This document shows positions 41,410-49,889 of a DNA stretch of 64,000 nt, one piece after another. Under the pieces are notes generated by a model. The model was not told the origin of the DNA. It did not search any database and worked only from the letters and a program-made list of their open reading frames with translations. The first letter of the stretch is position 1. Each line of letters starts with the position of its first letter. This DNA comes from Polaromonas sp. (GTDB lineage Bacteria; Pseudomonadota; Gammaproteobacteria; Burkholderiales; Burkholderiaceae_C): the NCBI GenBank assembly GCA_021153985.1, contig JAJKJM010000041.1, positions 19,384-83,383 of the forward strand. Direction: 5' to 3'. Position numbers and translations under genes: made by a program.

Positions 41410-42825
41410 TCAGGCCACCCGGAAATTAAGAAACTGCCAGGGGTCGCCCGCGTCGATGTCTTCCTTGAACAGGTCGGTACGGCCCCGCAAGGGCGTCCAC
41501 GCATCGCGAACGCCAACCAGTTCGCCCAGGTAAGGCCGCGCCACATCCAGCACCGCATCGTGGTCCAGGTCGTCGGGCTCCACGACGCCGGAGCGCGGGT
41601 TCTTCAAGGCCCACACCATGCCGCCCACGATGCCTGCCACGACTTGCAGGCTGGTGGCTGTGTTGTGCGGCACCAGTTCACGCGCCTGTTGTGTCGACAG
41701 CCGCGAGCCATACCAGTAAGCACCCTTCTCGTGCCCCATAAGAAGGACTCCGAGTTCGTCGATGCCGGTGGTGACGTCGTCGCGCAGGATACGTGCGTTC
41801 TTTTGCTTTTCCCAGTTTTTTCCCGCCAGTTCGTGCAGGGACAATACCGCGTCGTCGCACGGGTGGTAGGCATAGTGGACCGTGGGCCGATAGACCGCTT
41901 TCCCATCTTCGCGGACGGTGAGGTGGTCTGCGATGGAGATGGATTCACCGTGCGTGATCAGGAAGCCGTGGTAGGACCCTTCAAGAGGCGTCCAGCTGCG
42001 CACGCGCGTGGCCGCGCCGGGCCGGTCGAGAAAGATGGCGGCATCGCAGCCGTAGCCGTGGCGCGCGGCGCCTTCGGGCCAGTGCTTCTCATGCGTGCCC
42101 CAGCCCAGCTCCGAAGGCTGAAGCCCTTCCGAAAGAAAACCGGCAACAGACCAGGTGTTGACGAACTCCCCGCGCCGCTTTCGGCGACGTGCAACCTGCG
42201 TGTCGCGCTCGGCGATATGGATGACCTTGATGTCCAGCTTGCGGGCCAGGACGGCCCAGTCTTCGTGGCAGGCCGGCCGGTCGAATTCCAGCCCCGCATC
42301 CGTGGCCAGGTCATACAGGGCCTGCTTCACAAATGCCGACGCCAGGCCCGGATTGGCGCCTTGTGTGACGACGGCCGTGGGGCCGGTCCGCTTGTCCATG
42401 CGAAAGGCCAGCACGTCTTCGCGCAATGCGTAGTTGGTGCGCCGGGACAGCGGCGTGCCGGGGTCGGCGTAGCGCCCGGGCCAAGGTTCGATGCAGGTGT
42501 CGAGATACATCACGCCGCGGCGCCAGCAAAACATCATCAGCGCCAGGCTGGACACGTCGACGGACAGGTTCAGCAGGAAGTCGCCTTCCGACAAGTGGGC
42601 ATCCAGCACCGCTTCGTAATTTTCCTCATCCAGCGGCTGCGCCAGAAAGTCCACGCCGAACTCCTGTGCAATACCGCTTTTGTCGGCGCTGCGCGAGATG
42701 ATTTTGACCCGTTCGGGGGTCACGTCAATATGGCGAAAAATCAGGGGAAGTACCGCCTTGCCGATGCTGCCGAAACCGAGCACGACAAGCCGCCCTTTGA
42801 ATGACGCATGTTTGACGTAGCGCAT
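41410..42825 (-). CDS. hss: Homospermidine synthase
   Basis: The 471-residue enzyme matches NAD-dependent homospermidine synthase: an N-terminal Rossmann motif VVLGFGSIGKAVLPL, the DVSSLALMMFCWRRGVMYLDTCIEPW region, and NPGLASAFVKQAL. It makes sym-homospermidine from putrescine (or putrescine plus spermidine). ATG 42825 is chosen because the family N-terminus (YVKHASFKGRLV) follows immediately; the in-frame codon at 42915 adds 30 atypical residues. It is followed by the flavoprotein oxidase, so a two-gene polyamine unit is likely. Confidence 0.94.
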   Translation of the reverse strand: MRYVKHASFKGRLVVLGFGSIGKAVLPLIFRHIDVTPERVKIISRSADKSGIAQEFGVDFLAQPLDEENYEAVLDAHLSEGDFLLNLSVDVSSLALMMFCWRRGVMYLDTCIEPWPGRYADPGTPLSRRTNYALREDVLAFRMDKRTGPTAVVTQGANPGLASAFVKQALYDLATDAGLEFDRPACHEDWAVLARKLDIKVIHIAERDTQVARRRKRRGEFVNTWSVAGFLSEGLQPSELGWGTHEKHWPEGAARHGYGCDAAIFLDRPGAATRVRSWTPLEGSYHGFLITHGESISIADHLTVREDGKAVYRPTVHYAYHPCDDAVLSLHELAGKNWEKQKNARILRDDVTTGIDELGVLLMGHEKGAYWYGSRLSTQQARELVPHNTATSLQVVAGIVGGMVWALKNPRSGVVEPDDLDHDAVLDVARPYLGELVGVRDAWTPLRGRTDLFKEDIDAGDPWQFLNFRVA

Positions 42826-43164
42826 CGCCGGTCCCAGTGGTTTTGCTTTGTGTTGTTGGGCAAGAGACGCCAGTTGGCCATGCCGTTCAGGGGAATATCG
42901 CCGGATGGCTGCCAACGGCGTCGTCAGGGTCGCCCGCCGGTGCGCGTAGGAGCCCGCCTACCGGACTGTGATGGCCTCAGTCAGGGCGCTCTATCTGGCG
43001 GGAAAAAATGAAACCGGCGAACAGCGTTCGTCCTACATGCCTGCGCAGGAGGCGTATCTAGGATTTCGTTTCGCTGCCAATTACGCTTCTTCTACTCCTG
43101 GCCGATGGTGGCGAGTGGCGTATTCGTCCGTCACTGAAGAGGCACTCAACCATCACTACGACCT
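42826..43164. other. 339-bp divergent intergenic region
   Basis: This lies between hss (minus) and the ClpP-like gene (plus). It holds a GTCCTACA box at 43030-43037 and a 66-codon frame (42968-43168) that overlaps the ClpP-like start by ATGA but has no ribosome site. No RNA gene or terminator is evident. Confidence 0.5.
43030..43037 (+). promoter_or_regulatory. GTCCTACA box upstream of the ClpP-like gene
   Basis: The box points towards the ClpP-like gene, with 127 nt to its start, nearly equal to the 125 nt seen for the alcohol dehydrogenase box. Confidence 0.45.
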
Positions 43165-43740
43165 ATGACCGAGCGTAAGACCGAAAGAAAAAACCTGCCA
43201 TCCCTCAAGCCCGATATCCGGCTATTCGGATCCGTTAGTGAGAACATGCTTTCAGAATTCCTCAGGCAACAGGCGGAGGTGGAAACCGGCAAGCCGGTGG
43301 TGCTTGAACTCAGTACCTCCGGCGGTGACGCCGACATCGGCCGGCGTATCGCGGAAGAGCTCCGTCTATGGCAAGAGCGCGATGGCCGTGAAGTCTATTT
43401 TTGGGGCAAGACATTTGTCTTTTCGGCAGGCGTCACCGTGATGGCAGCCATACCGGCGCAGCGGCGCTTTTTGACGCGCGACTGCGAGTTGCTGATTCAC
43501 GAGCGAAAGATGAGCCGGGACATCAGCCTGAACGGCTCGCTGCGCAGCGCATTGACGCTGCTGCATGACGAGATTGCGCAGATTGAATCTGGCCAGCGGC
43601 TTGAACGCGACGGCTTTGCCCAACTGGTGAAGGGCACCGGCCTGAGCCTGCAACAACTCCAGGAGAAAGTGCTCACCCGTGACTGGTATGTGCCGGCGCA
43701 AGAGGCCCTCAAGCTGGGGCTGGTCGCGGGGATTGTTTGA
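43165..43740 (+). CDS. ClpP/crotonase-fold serine peptidase, orphan
   Basis: The 191-residue protein has the ClpP fold with the full triad in the expected order: Ser87 (FVFSAGV), His112 (LLIHERKM) and Asp173 (TRDWYVPAQEALKLGLV). The oxyanion strand reads STSGGDADIG instead of the canonical NSPGG. The N-terminal loop region that docks ClpX/ClpA is different from housekeeping ClpP, and no ATPase gene is adjacent. It may form a specialised or ATPase-independent peptidase. The start lacks a ribosome site. A GTCCTACA box lies 127 nt upstream. Confidence 0.87.
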   Translation: MTERKTERKNLPSLKPDIRLFGSVSENMLSEFLRQQAEVETGKPVVLELSTSGGDADIGRRIAEELRLWQERDGREVYFWGKTFVFSAGVTVMAAIPAQRRFLTRDCELLIHERKMSRDISLNGSLRSALTLLHDEIAQIESGQRLERDGFAQLVKGTGLSLQQLQEKVLTRDWYVPAQEALKLGLVAGIV

Positions 43741-43784
43741 GCGTTGCTCCCCTGCATTCAGCACACAACCGGGGCACAGACGTC

Positions 43785-44249
43785 TTAGGCGGGTTTCGCC
43801 ACCATCAACCAGAAGATCGCAAGGAAGGCGCAGAGCGCAGGTATCCCCAGCAGAAACCAGGCGGTGAAGCAACGCCAGAACGAATCGCTGAGCTCCTGGT
43901 GATGGTTCAGCGCCTGCGCCGCCAAGTCGCGCATCCTGACCTGCAGCCACACCACCGGCAGCCAGCAGGCGATGGCGAGTGCGTACAGCCCGATGGACCA
44001 TGCGACCCATTTGGTGGACAGGGGGAAACCGGCAAGGTGAATGAGCCAAAAGCCCGTCACCGGCTGCAGCACCGCCGTGGTCGCGGTAAACAGCCAGTCG
44101 GCACGAACCACCCAGCGCGACACGCCAACGGTCAGGCGCAGGTCACCGCTCAACACGGCCACCAGCAAATAAAACGCCGTGCCGATTCCGGTGCCGAAAA
44201 GCACGGTGGAAGACAACACGTGCAGCCATTTGATGACCAGGTATTCCAT
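43785..44249 (-). CDS. DUF2269-type integral membrane protein
   Basis: The 154-residue protein has four membrane helices and the DUF2269 opening MEYLVIKWLHVLSSTVLFGTGIGTAFYL. The function is unknown in the family. It begins 2 nt after the end of the SDR-DoxX gene and is certainly co-transcribed with it, so a joint membrane redox role is possible but speculative. Confidence 0.87.
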   Translation of the reverse strand: MEYLVIKWLHVLSSTVLFGTGIGTAFYLLVAVLSGDLRLTVGVSRWVVRADWLFTATTAVLQPVTGFWLIHLAGFPLSTKWVAWSIGLYALAIACWLPVVWLQVRMRDLAAQALNHHQELSDSFWRCFTAWFLLGIPALCAFLAIFWLMVAKPA

Positions 44250-44251
44250 CG

Positions 44252-45532
44252 TCAGGGCTCGCGTTGCTCCGATGCGAGCAGCAGCGCGATTCCTGCCAGC
44301 ATCGGAAGGTTTTTGGACAGAGGGCCGAAGGGATGCAGCCACCAGTGCGCCATGGTGGCACTGATCATCACGGTGTAGGCCATGATCAGCAGCAACTGGC
44401 AGGACAGCACCCAACGGCGCAGCCGACCGCGCGCCACCAGCGTGAGTACCCCCAGCGCGAGGTCCAGTGCTGCCGCGCTGTAGAGCGCGAGCACCGCGAT
44501 GCTCCCCTGCAAGCCGAAATCAGCCAACAGCTGCAGGCTTTGTGCCGCGGAATACAGACCCAGCGAGACAAGCCCGGTCCATATCCACACGGCGGCGACG
44601 GCCCCGTTCATGAGCGGCAGCGCCAGGCCCAGGACGGCTTGCGCGCGAAGCGCGGGTGCACGGGAACCGTCGACGAAACTGCCCGCCGGTGTTGCAGCCC
44701 GGCCCAGAAGGCGCATGAACGGCGAGGAATCCGCAGTGTTGCCGCGCAGCAGCATGTCTACGCTGTCCCGGTTGAGGAGACCGCTGCGCAGCCATCCGCC
44801 CACGTGGCCCAGCGCGCGGAAAACCGCCGGAGGCAACGTCAGCCACGCAACCGGGGCAGGCAAGCCCAGGCCGCGTCGCAGTGCAGCCAGGTAGGCCCTC
44901 AGGCTCATCGCTTCAGGACCGACAAACGCCACAGTGACGGGCCCTGGTGGGGGTTGCGCAATGACGGCTTCAATGCCGGCCACCACGTCGGCAATGTGCA
45001 CGGGCTGTATCTGCCCTCCTGCCGGCAGCGCCAGCACGGGAGACACGGCGAGGCGATGGAACAGTTGCGTGCTGGGGCCCTCGGGGGCATACACCAGTGA
45101 CGGCTGCACGATGGCCGAGGGAAGGCCCAGCGCGCGCAGCGCGTCATCGCCAGCCCGTTTGCTCCGGTGAAATTCCGTTTTTGCCGCCGCATCGCTGCCC
45201 AGCGCCGAAACCTGAACCACCAGGCTGACGCCCGCTCGCGCACTGGCTTCAAACAGCGCGGCGGGGCCGCGTGCATGAACGGCCTCAAAGGTCTGCCGCC
45301 CCAGCTCCCTGAAGATGCCGGCCGCGTTGACCACCACATCAATGCCGGCAAGCCGGGACTCCCACCACGGGGCATCGGGAAGCTCGGCGAAATCTGCCTT
45401 GAGGAAGGACGCTTCCTTCAGGCCCGCTGGGGCCGAGCGCCCCGCAGCCACTATCGAATGCCCGGCGCGTTGCAGGGTTTTCGCCAGTTCGCGCCCCAGC
45501 AGTCCCGAAGCCCCGGTGATCAGTACGTTCAT
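44252..45532 (-). CDS. SDR-type NAD(P)-binding protein fused to a DoxX-like membrane domain
   Basis: The 426-residue protein starts with an atypical short-chain dehydrogenase/NmrA-like domain (VLITGASGLLGRELAK; about 1-290) followed by four hydrophobic helices (about 300-420) of DoxX-like type (LALPLMNGAVAAVWIWTGLVSL). The fusion suggests a membrane-tethered nucleotide-sugar or quinone-linked reductase, but the substrate is not known. It heads a two-gene unit with the DUF2269 protein. Confidence 0.87.
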   Translation of the reverse strand: MNVLITGASGLLGRELAKTLQRAGHSIVAAGRSAPAGLKEASFLKADFAELPDAPWWESRLAGIDVVVNAAGIFRELGRQTFEAVHARGPAALFEASARAGVSLVVQVSALGSDAAAKTEFHRSKRAGDDALRALGLPSAIVQPSLVYAPEGPSTQLFHRLAVSPVLALPAGGQIQPVHIADVVAGIEAVIAQPPPGPVTVAFVGPEAMSLRAYLAALRRGLGLPAPVAWLTLPPAVFRALGHVGGWLRSGLLNRDSVDMLLRGNTADSSPFMRLLGRAATPAGSFVDGSRAPALRAQAVLGLALPLMNGAVAAVWIWTGLVSLGLYSAAQSLQLLADFGLQGSIAVLALYSAAALDLALGVLTLVARGRLRRWVLSCQLLLIMAYTVMISATMAHWWLHPFGPLSKNLPMLAGIALLLASEQREP

Positions 45533-45686
45533 AAGGACAAATTAGCGGGTCGGCCCTGTGCCGCTTGCCGGTTGAAGTCGTATCTGGTTTATCGGCAAAT
45601 GACTACGGCTGCGCTGATGCCCTGAAGCCAAAGTATTTTTTCCGCGCAATGTTTGACGCATGCGGCTCAACGCCAAGGAGGACAGT

Positions 45687-46286
45687 GTGACGACCTGGAA
45701 AACAGTTTTGAGGCAGGGCCTGATTGCCGGCAGCCTGGGCAGCGTGGCCTCCGCACTGGCCCTGGTCCTTGCCGGCCGGCGCGAAGCGCGCAGCGGCGCG
45801 GCGCCTGTCAACTCGGTCAGCCACTGGTACTGGGGCGACCGGGCGCTGCACCGGCGGCAGACTGACCTGACCCATACCGCCGTGGGCTACCTCACCCACC
45901 ATGCCGCTTCGGTGTTTTGGGCGACAGCCTATGCCGCAGCCTCCCAAAACAGCACCGCTGTCCGGACGCTGCCGGGCATTGCAACAGGAGCGCTGGCGAC
46001 CAGCGCGGTCGCGTGTTTTGTGGATTACCAGCTAACGCCCAAGCGCCTGACGCCTGGCTTCGAGCATGAGTTGTCGCGGACCGCCATGGCCGGTGTGTAC
46101 GCGGCCATGGCCGTGGGGCTGGCCGCCGGCGTGTGCTTGAGCCTTCACACGCAGGAACGCGAATCGCCCCCCGCCCCTGCTGACCTCGCAGATGGCGGCG
46201 AGGGCGGCGAACCCACTCACGCCTCCGCGAGTTCCCCGGCAGCGGAACGGACCCGCGACAACTCCGTACCCGGGGTCCAACTGTAG
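45687..46286 (+). CDS. Predicted membrane protein, unknown function
   Basis: The 199-residue protein has about four hydrophobic stretches (GLIAGSLGSVASALALVLAG, ASVFWATAYAAA, GALATSAVACFVDYQL, AMAGVYAAMAVGLAAGVCL) and a polar, alanine- and proline-rich tail. The start is GTG 45687 because a perfect AAGGAGG lies 5 nt upstream, whereas the in-frame ATG at 45660 has none. Its last 70 nt overlap the convergent ferritin-like gene. The family is not recognised. Confidence 0.75.
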   Translation: MTTWKTVLRQGLIAGSLGSVASALALVLAGRREARSGAAPVNSVSHWYWGDRALHRRQTDLTHTAVGYLTHHAASVFWATAYAAASQNSTAVRTLPGIATGALATSAVACFVDYQLTPKRLTPGFEHELSRTAMAGVYAAMAVGLAAGVCLSLHTQERESPPAPADLADGGEGGEPTHASASSPAAERTRDNSVPGVQL

Positions 46287-47404
46287 GTGTCCGAAACAAT
46301 GCTCGACGGGGAACCGTCTTTATTGACGGCATCCCGGTACACGAGTGAGGACCCGCCTTCCTCGGCCTCGTCCACATACTGCGTGAGGTTCTTGCGCAGC
46401 TGTGTCTCTTCCTCGACCACCTTGCGGACAAACTCGCGCTGGCTCTGGAAACGGATAAAGGGCGGCAGCTTGCCATCTCCCAGCAGTTCGGCCGGATCGC
46501 GCCGTTCGACATCCTTGAACAAGGCCATCGCCACCTGCAGGTGGCCGAGTTCAAAGTCGAGGAAGCGCTCCCAGATTGCCTTGATGCGCGGGTTGCTTTC
46601 CTGCTCCAGGCAGGCCGCGTAGTTCCACACTTCGCAGGCTTCGGCCAGCAGCAGTTTCTCAAGCGGAGACTCATTGGGGTTCAGCATGGAGCCGTAGTGC
46701 GTGATGTGCTGTGACTCGACGGAGGCGATTTCGGCATACAGCTGGCGCGCCAGCGGATCGGCGAAGAGCGGGCCAATGTTCATGTAGTAATCATGCGTCT
46801 GGTACTCACCACCGGTCAGCGTCAACGCATGCAGCTTGGTGGCCAATGCGGCGCCGGGCTGGTAGGGCTCAAGCAGGTCGTGCTCGGGCGCGCGGTGGTG
46901 CACCAGCGTCGGCCTGGCGGGCACGATGTCGGTATACCCCTGGGTGATGTTGTTGGCGTCTTTGCCTTCGAGGCGGTCGAGCAGCGCGGTGTAGCGGTAG
47001 AGGTGGTCGAAGTCTTCCAGCAGGGCGTAACGGTAACCCTGCGCCAAATAGCCGTCCGGTTCCAGCTGCGCCACGGAAGCGGTGACTTCGATCGCCGTCT
47101 GCTCATAGCCGATGGTGGTTTCAATCGGCGAGTGGTCGGCGCCTATGAGCCAGTTGATAGCCGTCGCCTGGTGTTGTTCGGCGCGCATGAGCTGTGCCAG
47201 CTGTACGCGTGCATCGGCGTTGCAGCGGATGGCCACCTGCTTGGTGCGCAGCGAATCAAGTTCCAGGCCGTTCATCAGGATGATGCGTACACGCGTGAAA
47301 GCGTCGTCGTCGAGTTTGCTGATGGGCTTGCCCACCATGTCTTTCCACGAAAGGATCTGCCGCGAGAGCGGCACACCTTTGTCTTGCAATAAATTGATGG
47401 CCAT
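46217..47404 (-). CDS. Large ferritin-like protein with ExxH motifs
   Basis: The 395-residue protein is mostly helical and carries several metal-ligand-like motifs: EDFDH (DxxH), VESQH (ExxH) and FELGH (ExxH), spread over two helical segments, plus EQHQA earlier. This is the pattern of ferritin-like diiron proteins, though it is twice the usual length. GGAGC 7 nt upstream supports ATG 47404; the longer frame to 47500 overlaps the upstream gene. It is 52 nt downstream of the second ferritin-like gene. The role is probably metal or oxidative-stress related, by inference. Confidence 0.8.
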   Translation of the reverse strand: MAINLLQDKGVPLSRQILSWKDMVGKPISKLDDDAFTRVRIILMNGLELDSLRTKQVAIRCNADARVQLAQLMRAEQHQATAINWLIGADHSPIETTIGYEQTAIEVTASVAQLEPDGYLAQGYRYALLEDFDHLYRYTALLDRLEGKDANNITQGYTDIVPARPTLVHHRAPEHDLLEPYQPGAALATKLHALTLTGGEYQTHDYYMNIGPLFADPLARQLYAEIASVESQHITHYGSMLNPNESPLEKLLLAEACEVWNYAACLEQESNPRIKAIWERFLDFELGHLQVAMALFKDVERRDPAELLGDGKLPPFIRFQSQREFVRKVVEEETQLRKNLTQYVDEAEEGGSSLVYRDAVNKDGSPSSIVSDTYSWTPGTELSRVRSAAGELAEA

Positions 47405-47456
47405 GTTGTGCTCCAGTGATGGGTAAATGGGTTGTAGTAACTGTGGTGCCGGCAGC

Positions 47457-48260
47457 CTAGACGGCTTCTGTTCCAGCGCGTTCGGACACCAGCGTGGCAA
47501 GCCAGGCCTTGATGACCCGCAGGTGTTCCTGCTCCTGGCTCAGTGCGCCCAGGAATTTTCCGGTCAGCTCCGACTCGCCCGCTTCCTCAGCCAGCTGGGC
47601 CAGCAACTCCCAGCCCGCGTTGTCGGTCAGCTCTGCCGTAAGCATCGCATTCAGTGATTGGGCCAGCGTAGTGCGCGGGTCAGTCACGACCTGAATCAGG
47701 CCCATCGACGCCGTGGCGGTGACGTCCGCGCAGGGGGTCTGCGCGGTGGGGTCGCCGCCCAGTTGCTCCATGGCGCGAACGAGCATCTGGAAGTGCCCGA
47801 GCTCCTCGGCGCGTATGCGCTCCAGCGTCTGCAACGGGGATTCGTCCATCACGGCCTCGATCTCCATATCGTCCTGGCTGGCGAGCGCTTCTTCGGCCGG
47901 CATCAGGCTCTCACCGTCGCGGTCGGTCAGCGCGGTGTATTTGGTGATCAGCGCTTCATACAGGCGGGTGCCGCCACGCTCGAAAGCAATGCGTTCGCCA
48001 ATCTTGTCCATGAAGATGCTGGGGCTGCCACCCTTGAGCTTGGCGATACCCGACTTCACCACGCCCTTGAGCGAGGGCGGCGGCGGAATGGAACCGACGG
48101 ATTCCGCGTCCGAGATATAGCTGACATGAAACGCTTCACTGCCGCTCATGTCGATGTCTGTCGGGGGCGAAAGTGTGGCCACGGCTTCGGCCATGGCTTG
48201 CGCGCCGTCCGGCGAAGAAGACGCGCCGGTTCGATTGACGCCTAAGGTTGTCGCTTCCAT
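47457..48260 (-). CDS. Second ferritin-like protein (DUF892/rubrerythrin-like)
   Basis: The 267-residue protein has a disordered N-terminal 70 residues and then four helices with EALITKYTAL, EELGHFQML (ExxH), LTAELTDNAGWELL and EQEHLRVI (ExxH). Two ExxH motifs on separate helices are the signature of a diiron four-helix bundle. AGGAG, 7-8 nt before ATG 48260, supports the start. Upstream, a near-match to the GTCCTACA box (GTCTTACA on the minus strand, 48322-48329) lies 61 nt from the start. It heads the operon with the larger ferritin-like protein. Confidence 0.85.
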   Translation of the reverse strand: MEATTLGVNRTGASSSPDGAQAMAEAVATLSPPTDIDMSGSEAFHVSYISDAESVGSIPPPPSLKGVVKSGIAKLKGGSPSIFMDKIGERIAFERGGTRLYEALITKYTALTDRDGESLMPAEEALASQDDMEIEAVMDESPLQTLERIRAEELGHFQMLVRAMEQLGGDPTAQTPCADVTATASMGLIQVVTDPRTTLAQSLNAMLTAELTDNAGWELLAQLAEEAGESELTGKFLGALSQEQEHLRVIKAWLATLVSERAGTEAV

Positions 48261-48321
48261 GGGGGGCTCCTGTAAATGGTTGTTGAAACCATTGATTCTT
48301 TGGAGTCCAGCCGGCGTGCCT

Positions 48322-48329
48322 TGTAAGAC
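48322..48329 (-). promoter_or_regulatory. GTCTTACA, one-mismatch GTCCTACA box upstream of the ferritin-like operon
   Basis: It is on the coding strand, 61 nt from the start of the first ferritin-like gene, in the correct orientation. It differs from the exact box by one base, so it carries less weight. Confidence 0.3.
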
Positions 48330-48459
48330 GGTGCCGCATGCCGGTGACGGCGGGGCAAAGGCCGGCGCCTTCAACCCGCTCAACGAGGGATGGTCAGGGA
48401 GCGGACCCAGCCCTCAGGAATGAAGGCGACGCAATGATGCAAAACCCGGCATCCAGCCT

Positions 48460-48696
48460 CTATTCAGGTAAGCCGGCTTCAAAACGCTCCAGTTCTTCCT
48501 GCGGGGTCCCGCGGCTGGCGAAGTCCTGTCCGGCCTGGCCGTACCAATATTCGGCATTGCCCAGGTCGCCTTCCTCGACATGCAGGATGCCGTGCAGCCA
48601 GGCGGCCTGCGCGGATTCATCACTTTGCACAAGAATGTGTGCCTCATTCCAGCGCCCCGCGCGCAGGTGGGCCAGGGCTTGGCGAAGATCGGCCAT
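48460..48696 (-). CDS. Small tetratricopeptide-like protein
   Basis: The 78-residue protein reads like two TPR-type helical hairpins (DLRQALAHLRAGRWNEAHILV, then WLHGILHVEEGDLGNAEYWYGQAG). AAGGAGC 6 nt upstream supports the start. TPR-like proteins usually bind partners; no specific function can be assigned. It lies between the ferritin-like operon and a LysR gene and has its own upstream region. Confidence 0.75.
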   Translation of the reverse strand: MADLRQALAHLRAGRWNEAHILVQSDESAQAAWLHGILHVEEGDLGNAEYWYGQAGQDFASRGTPQEELERFEAGLPE

Positions 48697-48763
48697 GGAC
48701 TGCTCCTTGAATTAAACGAATCGGATTGAACGACTGTATCGCTTGCAGAATGCCCTCATTCCG

Positions 48764-49741
48764 CTATCGGGTGGCGCCAGGCGCCTTGCGCGGTCGTGAC
48801 ACCGGAGCCCGTGTCTTGCCTTCAGGCCGGCCACCGACAGGCACATGTTGCGCCATCAACCCGGCGATCCACTCGATAAACACCCGCAGCTTGGCGCTGA
48901 CATGCCGGTTCGGCGGAAAGGCCACGTAAAGAGGCATGGGGTCAAGACGCCAGCCTTTGAACAGGGGTACCAGTTCGCCGCTTGCCACGTGCGGCTTTGA
49001 CATGTAGTGCGGCAACCAGAGGACGCCAAGGCCCGCCAGCCCGGCGGCGAGGTAGGCATTGCCGTCGTCGACTGCGAACACGTAGCGGCCTTGCACCTTG
49101 ACGCTCTCGCCCTTGCAGTGCATGGCGTAGGGAAACGCCTTGCCGGTGCGCGCCCACAGAAAACCCACGATGCGGTGATGCGAGTCCTCCAGCTCTTGCG
49201 GGTGCGAAGGCGTGCCGGCAAGCGCCAGGTAAGCCGGCGCGGCATAAACACCCAGCTGCAGGTCGCCCACCTTGCGCGCCACCAGCGACTGGTCGGCCAG
49301 CTCGCCGCCGCGCACGACACAGTCCACGTTGTCGCTGATCACATCCACCATGCGGTCGCTGACGCCCATATCGAGCTGGATCTCGGGGTAGCGCGCATGA
49401 AAGGCCGGCAAGGCGGGCACCAGGATCATGCGGGCCAGCGGGCTGGGCACATCGACCCGCAACCGGCCCCTGGGCGCCGCTGACGCGGCTGACAGGCTGG
49501 TCTCGGCATCGTCCACATCGGCCAGCACGCGCAGCACACGCTCGTAGTAGGCCGCGCCGTCGGCCGTGACATGGACCTTGCGTGTCGTCCGGTTGAGCAG
49601 CCTGACGCGCAGCCGCGCCTCCAGCTGCTGCACCAGCTGGGTCACGCTGGTCTTGCTCATGTGAAGGGTTTCGGCCGCCCGGGTGAAGCTGCCCGCCTCC
49701 ACGACGCGGGCGAATGCCTGCATGGCATCAAAACGGTCCAT
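48764..49741 (-). CDS. LysR-family transcriptional regulator
   Basis: The 325-residue protein has the LysR HTH (FDAMQAFARVVEAGSFTRAAETLHMSKTSVTQ) and the substrate-binding domain (RGRLRVDVPSPLAR). The basic C-terminal tail (GGRPEGKTRAPVSRPRK) is an extension not seen in most LysR proteins. It is divergent from the RidA gene at 49890, its likely target. Confidence 0.95.
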   Translation of the reverse strand: MDRFDAMQAFARVVEAGSFTRAAETLHMSKTSVTQLVQQLEARLRVRLLNRTTRKVHVTADGAAYYERVLRVLADVDDAETSLSAASAAPRGRLRVDVPSPLARMILVPALPAFHARYPEIQLDMGVSDRMVDVISDNVDCVVRGGELADQSLVARKVGDLQLGVYAAPAYLALAGTPSHPQELEDSHHRIVGFLWARTGKAFPYAMHCKGESVKVQGRYVFAVDDGNAYLAAGLAGLGVLWLPHYMSKPHVASGELVPLFKGWRLDPMPLYVAFPPNRHVSAKLRVFIEWIAGLMAQHVPVGGRPEGKTRAPVSRPRKAPGATR

Positions 49742-49889
49742 TGCTGCTCCAGTAGGGTTGCCGATTGTTTGGATTCTACGAACAGTGATGGGTGGCCTTG
49801 CCTGTTGATCGGCAAGGCCCCGCGCCCTAAAGTTCTTCCATCGTTCAACACGGGCCGGCTTCGGCTCTCTATCTATGAAGGACAGTTGT

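Noticed and set aside
42968..43168. 66-codon frame overlapping the ClpP-like start by ATGA
   Set aside because: No ribosome site and no recognisable motif; if the GTCCTACA box at 43030 marks the promoter, its start would lie upstream of the mRNA.
45660..45686. ATG 45660 as start of the membrane protein gene
   Set aside because: No ribosome site there, while GTG 45687 has a perfect AAGGAGG 5 nt upstream.
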